A DNA stretch of 64,000 bases from Elymus sibiricus (Eukaryota > Streptophyta > Magnoliopsida > Poales > Poaceae), in assembly GCA_039707655.1 (NCBI GenBank), contig CM077665.1, positions 85,127,954 through 85,191,953 on the forward strand. Reading direction: 5' to 3'. The notes under the pieces are model-generated. The model was not told where the DNA came from and made no database searches. It saw only the letters and a program-made list of their open reading frames with translations. Positions 27,201-39,200 of the stretch are shown here, piece by piece. The translations under genes were made by a program, and so were the position numbers. Within the stretch, counting starts at the first letter, position 1; each line of letters begins with the position of its first letter.

Positions 27201-30200
27201 ACCCAAGCGGACCAAGGACGCATTTTCTGCTCAGTGCGGAGCTATTGTTAGGGACTACATCCCGATCAGCATCAAGCAATGGAATAAGCCTAAGGATGGC
27301 GCCCCTGATGGTGATTATGTCACCGATAGACAGAAAGATGATCTTTGGACCGCGCTGAAGGCAAATTTCACCCTACCGCCAGAGGAGGATCTGAATAAGC
27401 CAGTTATAGAGCCACTGGTCAAGGCGTGTGCTCTTAAGAAGATGGCGGATCTATTCAGGAGGTGGAAGAATGAGTTGAAATCAAAGTTTGTCGACAAAGG
27501 GAAGACTCCAGAATTCACCGGCCGATTTGAGAAGATAGGTGATCACTGACCCGCATTTGTGGCCTACAAGACATCGGACAAGAGTAAGAAAATGTCAGAG
27601 ACAAACAAGATCAATGCTGCAAAGAAGCAGTATCACCATCACTCGGGGTCAGGTGGCTACCTCAAAGCCCGGCCGTTGTGGGACAAAGCTGAGAATGACC
27701 TGATTGCTAAAAACGTCGTACCACAGACATTGAACTGGCCAGACCGTTCAAGGACTTGGTTCTTCGGGGTTGGGGGAACTTTGGATCCTGAAACAGGGAA
27801 GTACCGTTGGACAAACGAGCAACTTGCAATACCCATGAACAAGCTTCAGGAGTATATCACCGCAGCGCAGGAAGGGACGTTCATTCCCGACAGAGAGAAG
27901 GACGAGCTGACTGAGGCCCTAGGGAATGCTGAGCACCCTGGACAAACACGAGGCACACCAGGCTCCGTTCCGTGGAAGGTTGGGTTTCCCGACGCAGGCG
28001 GTTACAGAAGCCGGGAGATAAAGAGGAAAGCGGAGCTGAGCGAAATTCAGAAGCTCAATGCAAGACTACAAAAGCTAGAGGAAGCTGAGAGCCAGCGAGC
28101 TGCCGGCCAACCATCTCAGCGGCACGAAGCTACCCCAGAAGCTACCCCGCCATCTTAGCAGAGAAGCAGTGTCGCTTCCACGGAGCCCGTTCAGCCTAAC
28201 TTCACGTCTCCTAGCTACCCCGTGGATACTATCACGGAGGCTCAACATTGCTAGCTTATGACGAAATGCCGGAACCTCACTTTATTGGTGGCTGTCGGCT
28301 CTGTTGCACCTCCTCAACCCAACGGAACTTTTCACTGCCGTCTGATTCCACATGGCTATGCTGTTGTGATGGTGGATGAAGTAATGGAGGGATTTGAGGA
28401 GCTCGAGCTTGACCACTCTACAGGTGAAGGGGAGAATCGGCTGGGTCGTGCCCTGAGGAGTACATGTCTATGGCAGAAGGAGTACATCAAGCTTCCAAAC
28501 TGGACGCCTCCGCCTCCTCCTCCTCCTCCTCCGGCGAGTCAGGGCACTCCGCCTCCTCCTCCTCCTCCTCCTCCTCCTCCTCCTCCGGCGAGTGATCAGG
28601 GCACCCCGCCTCCTTCTCCGGCTCCTCCGACGCGTGAGGGCACTCCGCCTCCTCCTTCGCCTACTCCGGCACGTCGAAGCAGTACGCCTCCTCCTCAGCC
28701 TCGCCGGCAACGGCGGAAGACAGCCGCCGCCGCTCCGGCTCCTCTGGCGCGTCAGAGCACTCCGCCTCCTTCTCCGCCTCATAAGCAACGACGGAAGAGA
28801 GACGCCGCCGCTCCGGCGGCTAGCAGTATAAGCAGAGGCGGGAGGGAATACAGATACGGTCCATCTCTCAAGCCTCTGGAAAAGTTACCATATGAGAGGA
28901 CCGAGTCTGAAAACGAGGAGATATGTCAGGAGCAATTGAGGGCCCATTTGGCAAAGAAAACTCCACCTCCGAAGGAGAAGCTAGATCCGGTGAAAGTGAA
29001 GCGCACTATCGATGCCCTGAAGCGACCACCACCACCTCCGCCGGATTCCAACTATGTCCGGATTATTAAAAAGACATATGTAGAAGCGCGGCGGTCGGGA
29101 AGTACTTCTAGTGATGCAAGGTTAGCAGAACGAAGAAGTGGGAAAACAATTCCCCAGCTCGGCGAACAGGAGAAGCAATCGTGCCCCCCGCTCAAGGTGT
29201 CTAGCGATATCGTCGCTAATAATCCAGGGATGGTGCCCGGTACCAATCCTGGTGATTACTTGGGGGATGATGTAATTTTTCAAACGGCTGAGGTAACAAA
29301 AGAATATCAATACTTGCACGGGAAGCCTCTTGTCGAACCTGATCATCCTCCTCTAACAACGATGATGTACAAATTGCATGAGTGGTACATGAAAACCTGC
29401 AGGGAGTCTGGGAGAGACACTATGTATATGGCAGTGAAACCAGAGCACGAATTCATTGGACTTTCCGTGATGCCTGTTGAATTTGTGGAGTTATTTCAGT
29501 TATACAATCAACGGGCCCTCGACAAACAACTCATGACTGCCTACTGTCTGTAAGTATTACTTCTATAGTTAAGTCTCTAGCTCAGCTCGTTCATTGCATG
29601 TATATATAATTATCCTCACTATATTATGCAGATTGAAGATCGTCGAATGCAAAACACTAGGAATCTTCGACGTTGGGTTCATTAGCCCAGATGCCGTAAA
29701 TGAATGGGCGGTACGAAACTCAATCAAAGAGACCGAGAAGAACTTGCTAAAGTCGTTCCTTATACATCAAAACAAAAGGGAAATACTCTTTCCTTACAAC
29801 TTCAAGTGAGTGTTGCTGTCTTCTCTGTATACTCGGTTTCGCTTACACGAGGTTAAGTAATGTAACTGATGAGTTATATATGCGTGCGCAGTTACCACTT
29901 TATTCTGCTATCCATTAAGCTTGACGGGGCATTAGTAACTGTCTTAGACTCGAGACGTAAAGATCCCGAGAATTATGCGGACATGACTGCAATGCTCAAG
30001 AAGTAAGTTCAGTCAATACCGGGACCATATCGGCATGCAACTTTCGTTAATTTCCTGATATCAAGTAATCATTTTCTTTGCCTGGCAGGGTTTGGAAGAA
30101 GTTCACCCGAAAGGTTCCCGGTCTAAACTCGGAGTTGCGATTTACGCACCCCAAAGTAAGTAGTACTAGGTAGTTCCGCGCATCTCTAATTGATTCAAAT

Positions 30201-33200
30201 TTTCATCAATATATCATTACCATGCTTGCTTATCAGTTTGATTGAACTATATTCTCGTAAAGTGCTTGTACCAGAAAGAAGGGACTTCTTTATGTGCATA
30301 CTACGTATGCGAGTTCATTCGCCATTCGACCTCTGAGCAGGGCTTCTCTGACAAACAATTTGAAATACGTAAATAATATTCACAATTTTATTTTATATAT
30401 TACCATCAATTGTGTTGAGTTTTATTCATATATATGCATGTATTGACCCCCTTCTTTAAATTAGATTTGGCAGATGCGGGATGAACTCCTACCACATGAT
30501 CGCATATGAGCAATTCAAGAGGAATTGGCGGGATTCTTTCTTGACCACGTCATACCTAAAGACGGAGAATACCATGCGAATTTGTGATTGGATCTTAGGT
30601 ACATGATGTTAGGGATTGTAAAAGATGTTATATTGTATATATGTAGTAGCGTCGGATAGATATACGAAAACTTGTTGTTCGACCAATCTCTCGGAGAAAG
30701 AGAGGTCGATCACTTCTCTCTGTATATGTTCATGACGATCTTATGTACTTAATGGTTCCTTCATTTGCTTACTAGCTAGCGTGTCGAGTTCTCTCTATAG
30801 TAGCTAGCGTCAACCAAGCACGGAGAAAGAGAGGACACTTCTCTCTATTAGCTAGCTAACACAATATGAAACCCCTAAATTAACCCTACAAAACCCCCTA
30901 ACCCCCCCCCCCTTTCAAAAAAAAAACCCAGCTCCTGCCAGATGCTGACGCGTGGATGCCTTTTGGTCCCGGTTGGTGTTACCAACCGGGACTAAAGGTC
31001 CTCCTGCCTGGGCTCCCCGCAGCGGCCACGTGGAGGGCCTTTGGTCCCGGTTCGTAAGGAAACTGGGACTAAAGGTCTTGGGCTTTAGTCCCGACCCTTT
31101 AGTCCCGGTTCCAGAACCGGGACAAATGGGCCTTTTTCTACTAGTGATATGTGTCTTGACCAAAAATAATTTTTGATCAGGATATACATCTATGCGAAAT
31201 GAAAAGAGCTGAACTAAATTTGCAAGCTACAGAGGCTTTTAAGAGAAAGGAACATATGATAGCAGGAGAGCTATATACTTGTTGTCGGAGAAACGACACC
31301 TATGGGATCGCGAGGATCCCTTTACGGTTCGGCAAGGGGGAAGGTTTGTATAGAGAGCAGAACTGACGATCAACACACGGAGATTTACCCAGGTTCGGGC
31401 CGCAAAGATGTGTAAAACCCTACTCCTGCTTGGTTGTATTTGGTGTGTTCTTGCTCAGTTCTAGGAGCGCTATAGTAGCAGCTACACATACAGAATGAGC
31501 TCCAGAAGATCCGATCCCCCTGTAGCTACGCCTTGGGCCTCCTTTTATACGTTCGAAGGGGTCACCAGCAGTGGCGTATAGTGCATACATGAGGTGTAAA
31601 AGTGGTTACAGTTCTATCATACCTAACACTGACGGTTTAGGACAAGAGCATTAAATGCTCCGTTGAGGTGTCCCTTAGCGTCTTGGGGCTGGGAAAAGGG
31701 GCCGTCCCATCGCACCGCTTAAGCCCATCCGCCGCTAGCGCCTGACACGTACCCAGGAGAACAACAGCTAAACGACAAGCTGGTCGCTGCGCTGGAGCGG
31801 TGCCAGGGCAGCGAGGGCTTGCCGGGGGCGAGCCTTGTCGGGGCTGCGAGCCGACCCGGCAAGGTCTTGTCGGGGCCCCAGCCACCAGTCTTCAATCTTC
31901 TTGATTATCGCCTTGTCTTGGATGCCTTCTTGACTTTATGAACTTGCATTTGGTTGACTCCCGGCAGGCCTTACCACAGGTGTGGCTACAACTACCCGTG
32001 CACAAGTACGGGGTACTAAAGGACCCAATCCTTAGTGCACCGACAGGAGCCCCCGGGCCTGGGCCATACACGGGTGCGATGCGTTGTTGGGCCAGGCCCA
32101 AACAGTGCACGGGCACGCGTGGCAGGAGTTATCCACCGTAATCATTCCTTTTACTGCGCCGCCCACGACGCCCATTGAATGCGGAGCGTGGGGGACGTGC
32201 ACAGCGCGACCGTTACAACGGCGCTTTCGCGAAGCGTTTCAATATTATTTTAGTAAAGAGGCGGCCTCGCGTCCTCCCATAAAAAAGAATCCGCAGAGGC
32301 ACTGCTCATTTACCTCTCGTTCCCTCCAATCTGGAAACCGTCACCATCGTCTTCTTCCTCGAGCCCAAAGCAGAGCTTTCCCCCTCATCCGCCGCCTCCA
32401 CGCCTTCTCCGCCTTCAGCCTCCGCCCCCCATAGCCGCCATGCCGTCCAAGGCAAGCAGGGGCAAGGAGGTGGATGCCGCCGTCTCGGAGAGCAAGATGG
32501 CGAAGATGCGGAAGGAGCACGTCGTCTTTCCGCCGGCGCTTGATGCGGCCGCACTGAAGGAGCGGTATCAGTTCATGTGGGTGACGGAAATGACAGCACA
32601 TCCGGCCACCGCCGTGAGCCCAGGTTCCTCCAGTGGCAGCCCGAACAAATACCATTTCTTTGTTGATTATTTCTACTGCGGACTCTGCCCCCCCCCCTTC
32701 TCTGATTTCTTCAACGACATCATGCTCACCTACGGCTTCCAACTTTTGGATTTCACGCCGAATGCCGTAACTTGCATGTCCGTTTTCGCTCATCTTTGCG
32801 AAAACTTTGCCGGAGTGGTTCCAAGCACCGTCCTTTTCCGCCATTACTTCCTTCCCCGCATCGAGAAAGGCGAGGCCCTTTCTGGTTCCGTCACTTGGAT
32901 CCCTCGGCCAGGAACCAAGGAGGTCTACCCAGACGGAGCTTTCCGCAAGAAATGGGATGAATGGCGGGCCAGATGGTGCTGGGTTCGGGAGACAGAGGAA
33001 CCAAAAATCCAACCTTTCTGCCTGCCGCTGGAAACGAAAATAGTGCGCAACAACGACTGGAGCGCCCTTGATCCCGACGACAAGAAGCTCACCGTCGCTA
33101 TCACCAGAATTCATCGCCTCAGAACCGCCGGGCTCTCAGTGGAGATGATAGGCACCAACTTCCTTCGCCGGCGCATAGCCCCTCTACAGAACAAGGGGAG

Positions 33201-36200
33201 GCCAGCTTGGCAGTTCAAGAATGCGGCAGACATCATGAGGCTGCGCCCTGGGCTGAATGGCAATCTGACATTTATGCAGCACGCAGCTCTCTGCCAGAAA
33301 TTGTTCAGGGGCGACGCGGTATGCAAGCTGCCGGCAAGCATAGTCCCTTTGTGCAACAACTCTTCTCTAGGCCCAATCATTGCTATGATGCCGGCGTTTG
33401 ACGCCCACAGCCTTGACAGTTCTTGGATTGAGCCACCTGTAGAGCAAGTGCAGCAATTCTTCGACAACTTGACGGAGAGGGCTATCCGCGAGGAAGAGGG
33501 CCTCGTCCGTGACACCACTGAGCAGGAAGTGGCCTACATTGCCAGCAGGGTGGAGGAAGCCAATCTTGCCGCGGAGGCCGGCAGCGTTGGCTTCGTGGAA
33601 GGGAGAACCAGCGGAGAAACGCTGCCGGACGAGGATCTTGCCGGGCAAGACGAGACCGCAGAAGAGCAGGGCGGCACATCAGCCGAAGGCCCTTCTGCGG
33701 GGGATGCTGGCGAGGAGGAGCTGCACGAGGAGGCCCCGACTCTTGAGCCAAGAAAGAGGCGTGTCCTTCGGAGCGCCGCTTCCGGGGCCGCAGTCCACCA
33801 AGCTTCTTCGAGCAGTGCAGCCCCCGGCAAGGGGGCGGCCGGCAAGGCCACGAAGCGGCAAGGAGCTCCCCGGCAACCTGCGCCTGCCGCAGCCAAGCGA
33901 CCCAGAAGCACTCCTCCACCTCCTCCCATGGCGGAAGTCGGCTTCGACCTCTCTGCCTTTAGCTTGGGAGAAGAGGAAGAAGAGTAAGGATCTTGCCGCG
34001 TCCCTTATTTTCTGAGTTTTCGGTTTTACTTAGCTCATTTGTCTTGTTTCGGCCTGTTTCCGCAGGGATACAGAAACTCTGGCGTAGAGGGTGGCGAAGA
34101 GAGCCAAGACTTCGACGGACGAGGAACCGCCGGCAAGCACCTCTGGTGCGCCGGAGACGATCACCATCAGTCCAGAGCCCAGCCCGCGACGCAGCCCTCG
34201 ACTCAGCCCCCGGCGCAGCCCCCAGCGTGAGTCTGTTACTCACTTTCCGCTGGCAAGTGCCGGGGTGTGCATCTTTACTGCTGACATCGCTAGGCGTGCA
34301 GGAGGAGAGCAGCGACAAGGAGAACCATCAGAGGCCACCCCTGATATGCCGCCTCCGTCAACCACGCCGCCCAGAGATGGATCGCCGGCAAGGACTTCCT
34401 CTAGCGTGCTCTACCGCGATGAGGAAGAACCGGCAAGCATGGGCACCGGCAGCTCTACGCCGGCAACCAATGTTGGCACAGGTACTTGTTACTCTGTTTT
34501 CTTTTTTTTTTGTCTTCTTGAACTTTCATCTCAATCTCATCTTGATTTGTCTTCTTTCTTGGCCTTCAGACATTCCCTCGACAGAGCAAATGGACGTTGA
34601 CACCGTCATCGAGGAGACCGCCAGGGATGCTGCCGTCGAGGCCGGCAGGCTTGCCGCCGAAGAGGCTGCCAAGAACGCTGCCGCCGAAGCCGCCGAAGCC
34701 GCCAAGAACGCTGCCGTCGAGGCCGCCAAGGATGCCAGCGCCGAAGCTGCCAGGGTTGCAGAGGAAGAGGCCGCCAAGGAATCTGCCGAGAGGGCCGGCG
34801 AGGAGGGCAGTGACTGTACTGACGGCATCCCTGCCGCAGGAGCGCCAGGCGCTACGCCGGACACAGAGCCCCCGGCCGCCGGGGAGGAGGCTGTTGAGGA
34901 ATAGCCACCAACATCCGAAGCTCCCTCGTCAAGCAAATACCTCAAGATCGGCGACAACTTGTTCGTCAGCATCCCCGACACAGCAGGCACTAGGGCGCCA
35001 ACTGAAGGGGAGGTCTTTGATGGAGACGCTATCGCTGCTGCCGGGCTCGAGATCGTCGGTGAACCAAGCGCCAGCGGCAGCAAAACTGAAGAGGAGAAAC
35101 TTCTCCAGGCCATGAGCGACAACTACCAGAAGCTCCAAGCACTCCATCGCGCTCGAAAGGAGAAGCTAGACTCCAGGGCAGCAGTTGCCGACAAGGTGGA
35201 GGCAGATTTCCAGAAGCGCATTGAAGAGACTCAAGGCTGATTTGCCGAAGCCTATCAGGAGTTGAGGACTGGCCAAGAGCAGCTGAGTGAGAGATGGAAC
35301 GATCTCCTCCTGAAGCAGTCCGATGTTGAAAAAGCACAGGAGGAGGTCAAACAGCAAGCTGCTGCAGACAAAGCACGTCTGAACGAACTTCGCGTTGAAC
35401 TTAAGGCCCATGACGAAGAACTTGAAGCTCGAGAGAAGGCGCTCGCCGACAAGCTCTGCGCCAAGGACGAGGAGACCGAGAGGCTTGTCGCACAGCGGAC
35501 CCAAGATCTGGAGCTGAAGCACAAGGAGACACTCGAGGCCCTGACCACAGACCATGCCGGCAAGCTAAAGGAGGCCATCGATGCTGTCGGAGCTGCAGAG
35601 GCCGCCAAGAACTTGCTGGAGGAAAGGGTGAAGAAGCTGGAGGCAGATCTCGAGGATCACGGCAAGAAGATCTCAACACTCGAGACCGAGAGAGACAAAG
35701 CTCTCCACAACCTGATGGAGACGGAAGTTGCCGTGTCTGACAAGACCAAGGAGCTCTCCACAGCTAATGAATCCATCGTTGATCTGAAGGTGAAGCTGTC
35801 CACGCTGGAAGAGACTCTGAAGACCGCCAAGGCTCTAGAGAAGACCCTGGTCAAAAGTCTCCGGGATGAGGAGGAACTGGTCAAGAGCGCTGCCGCCACC
35901 CACAACGACTATGTGCAGGGAGTGCAGATCTGGACTGAGAAGCTTGCCGATGTCGCGGAGAAGCTTGCCGCGCAACTGTCCACCATGGGCCTGCAAGATC
36001 ACAGGCAGCATCTTGACGACAGGGTGTCCCCGAGCGCCAAGCTCACCATGTTCTTCGACCGTGTGCTTGCAGCCCTGGAGCGGCTCCATTCTGACCGAAC
36101 AGCTCATCTGGCCAGCGAGTCCCGCAAGCTCTACCAAGCTGTCCTTCGCAAGGTGCTCACCAAGGTGGTATACAGGAATCCCGGCATCAACCTCGCCAAC

Positions 36201-39200
36201 GTCTTTGACCGCCTGCCGAAGGATGCAGATCTCAAGGCGGCAGAAGAGCTTGTCACGCCCATCGTCGACAGGGTAAGCCAAGTCAAGAGAGTCGAGGGCG
36301 ATCGCCGGGATTAACTGCTTTATTCCTCTTCTCGCCGCCACCGTTACATGTCAAAGACAATTTAGTCTTATATTAGAACATCGGCAGCTATCATTATAAT
36401 ATAACTTGCTGTGCTCTGGATGAACGCTATGTTATTCCCCTTGCTTAATTTCCTTCTGTATGTATTCGCCCTACGCTTGTTTGGAAACTTGCCGGCGCGC
36501 ACACCCTTGCCGCGAGCGCTAGGTGCGGGACTTTAGCAGCCTGCTGGCGGGGCCGCTTCCGGCAAGAGACCTTGGGGCTTTCAGCGCAGCCACCTAAACT
36601 GTTGAGCGGACTCGAAACAGAGTAAGGGCGCAACCAATCACAATAAGGTTCCTTCGCGTGCAGGTTTTCCATACAAGAATATAAATCGTTCAAGGAGAAT
36701 AACAAAACAGGAAAATTTGTTCAAGGTTTCTGCAACTTAGCTTTTGGTTGCTGTACTTCTTCCGGCAAGATGTCAACCTTGAACGTCGTCTGTCGGTATC
36801 CATACCATCCTATCCCCCCGGCAAACTTGCATGCGAGGGAACCTTCTGTCCTTTGAGAAAAAGAAAGAAGAGAAAATAGAGATATGGAACCTTGGCGGTT
36901 CGTTAGCACTTGCTGGAGGTAAGTGTAATACAATATCTCGGATAAACATGCATATAAATAAACATGAAAATCGACAAGAATTGCGAAATACTTAGGCTTT
37001 ATTCAATTATGCACAGGGTCTGCGCCTGGCTTTGTACAAAGGATCACATGCTACAGCGGCAAGACTTGTACAAAAGGGGCTGCCAGGAGACCCGGCAACC
37101 GCGCCTCATGGGTAGAATTTACGAAGATGCTCGATATTCCAGGAGTTGCTCACCGGAATACCGTCTTCGGTCTCCAGGCGTACTGCGCCAGGCCTGGTGA
37201 CTCGTACTACCCGATAAGGGCCTTCCCACTTCGGCGTCAACTTCTTGGAATTCTTGGCCGACTAAACGCGCCGAAGAACAAGGTCGCCTTCCTCAAGACT
37301 CCGGGCATGAACCTTGCAGCTATGATAGCGGCGCAAAGCTTGCTGGTAGCGTGCAGCTCGCACAGCAGCCTGGAGACGATCTTCCTCAAGGAGCACAGCG
37401 TCATCTTGTCGCAGCTGCTCTTGCTCGAGCTCATCATAAGCGAGCACTCGAGGTGACTCGTATGTGAGTTCCGTGGGGAGAACTACTTCCGCCCCATACA
37501 CTAGGGAGAAGGGTGTCTGGCTGGTAGCTCGATTTGGTGTCATCCTGATTGACCAAAGAACCACCGGCAACTCATCAACCCAGCGCCTTCCGCATTTGCG
37601 CAGCCTGTCGAAAGTCCTCGTCTTGAGGCCTCGCAGCACTTCAGCATTAGCCCTTTCCGCCTGGCCGTTGATCCTCGGGTGGGCAACAGAAGCAAAACAG
37701 ATCTTGCCGCCAAGGTCTTGGACATACTGCATGAAGGTGCGGCTCGTGAACTGTGTGCCGTTGTCGGTGATAATCCTGTTGGGTACTCCAAAACGGCAAA
37801 CTATTCCCTTGAAGAACTTGACGGCTGACTGTGCTGTCACCTTCCTCACCGCTTCCACTTCCGGCCACTTTGTAAACTTGTCGATTGCTACGTACAAGTA
37901 TTCAAAGCCCCCGGTAGCACGGGGAAAAGGACCCAAGATGTCGAGCCCCCAGACCGAAAATGGCCAAGAGAGAGGTATTGTGTGAAGAGCTTGAGCCGGT
38001 TGATGTAGCTTCTTTGAATGGAACTGACACGCTTCACACTTGGTTACTAGTGCAGTTGCATCCTGGAGAGCAGTGGGCCAAAAGAAACCTTGCCGGAATG
38101 CCTTACCGACAAGTGCTCTTGATCCTATGTGGGAGCCACATATGCCTCCGTGTATCTCTGCCAACAGCTCTAGTCCATCCTCCCGAGAAATGCATTTCAA
38201 TTTCACACCGTTCGGCCTCTTTCTGTACAGGACATTGTCCACAAACTGGTACATTTTAGACCGACGGGCTACTTTCTCTGCTTCTTCTTGCTCTTCGGGG
38301 AGTTCTCCTGTCTGAAGGAAATGAACGATGTGTTGTGCCCATGCTGGAGCCTGAGGCTCGATGGCAAGGACTAAAGGCAAATCTTCTGCCGCGGGAGCAG
38401 TCGTCTCGACAGCAAGGGCCTGAGACCCTGTCGGAGCTTGTTGTTCCCCGGCAAGCTTGGCGGGAGCGTTTGTCTCGACGGCAAGAGCCTGAAGCCCTGC
38501 TGGAGCCTGTCGCTCACTGGCAAGCTGGTCGTTGTTCTCGGCAACTTCCTTGCCGGTGGCTTCTGAGAGCTCTGCCGGGAAGTACTTGCCGGAACTCAAC
38601 TTTCTTCTTTTCTCTTGCCCCATTGATGGTGTCACGGATGGTTGAGTCAATCGAAGCACAAAAGTTCCTGGTTCCACAGGTAACTTGAGAGCAGCGCATT
38701 TTGACAGGCCATCAGCAATGCTGTTCTCTGCACGAGGGACGTGCTCCATTTGTAGGCCGTCAAAATGCTCTTCCAACTTCCTCACTTCATCTACATAAGT
38801 TTCCATCAATGGGCTCTGATAGTCTTTATTGACTTGCTTGACAACAAGTTGAGAATCACCTCTGACAATAAGCTTCTGGATTCCAAGGTCTGCCGCGATC
38901 CTGAGACCGGCAAGCAAACCTTCATACTCCGCAGTATTGTTTGTTGACCTCTCCCGGGGAAAATGCATCTGAACCACGTATTTGAGGTGCTCTCCGGTGG
39001 GTGCGACAAGCAGCACGCCAGCACCGGCGCCTTGCAACGAGAAAGCCCCATCAAAATACATGATCCATTCTCGATTCGTTTCCTTGCCGGGGAGAGTTGA
39101 CTCTGGAACTTCTTCATCTGGCGTTGGGGTCCATTCTGCAATGAATTCCGCCAAGGCTCTGCTCTGGCTGGTTGAAGTACTTTCAAACTTGAGACCAAAA

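Larger units (their letters stand above)
18493..31146 (+). mobile_element. CACTA (En/Spm) DNA transposon, 12.65 kb, in intron 7
   Basis: The left end reads CACTAGTGG and the right end, reverse-complemented, reads CACTAGTAG. Both are flanked by ATA (18490-18492 and 31147-31149), the 3-bp duplication expected of CACTA elements; in this TA-rich site ATA alone is weak evidence. Inside are a tnp2-type transposase (19510-22809), tandem repeats, GC-rich and minisatellite blocks, and a second gene ending in a Ulp1-like protease (26744-30587). The right end carries GGTCCCGGTT inverted repeats, as in Triticeae CACTA families of the Caspar/Jorge type (name from memory). The left end lacks them. Confidence 0.9.

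Noticed and set aside
32341..33114. 257-codon minus-strand frame near the gypsy LTR
   Set aside because: It is antisense to the well-supported first exon of the extra ORF and shows no domain.
34526..35122. 198-codon minus-strand Ser/Ala-rich frame
   Set aside because: It is the complement of the Ala-rich coiled-coil exon; composition effect.
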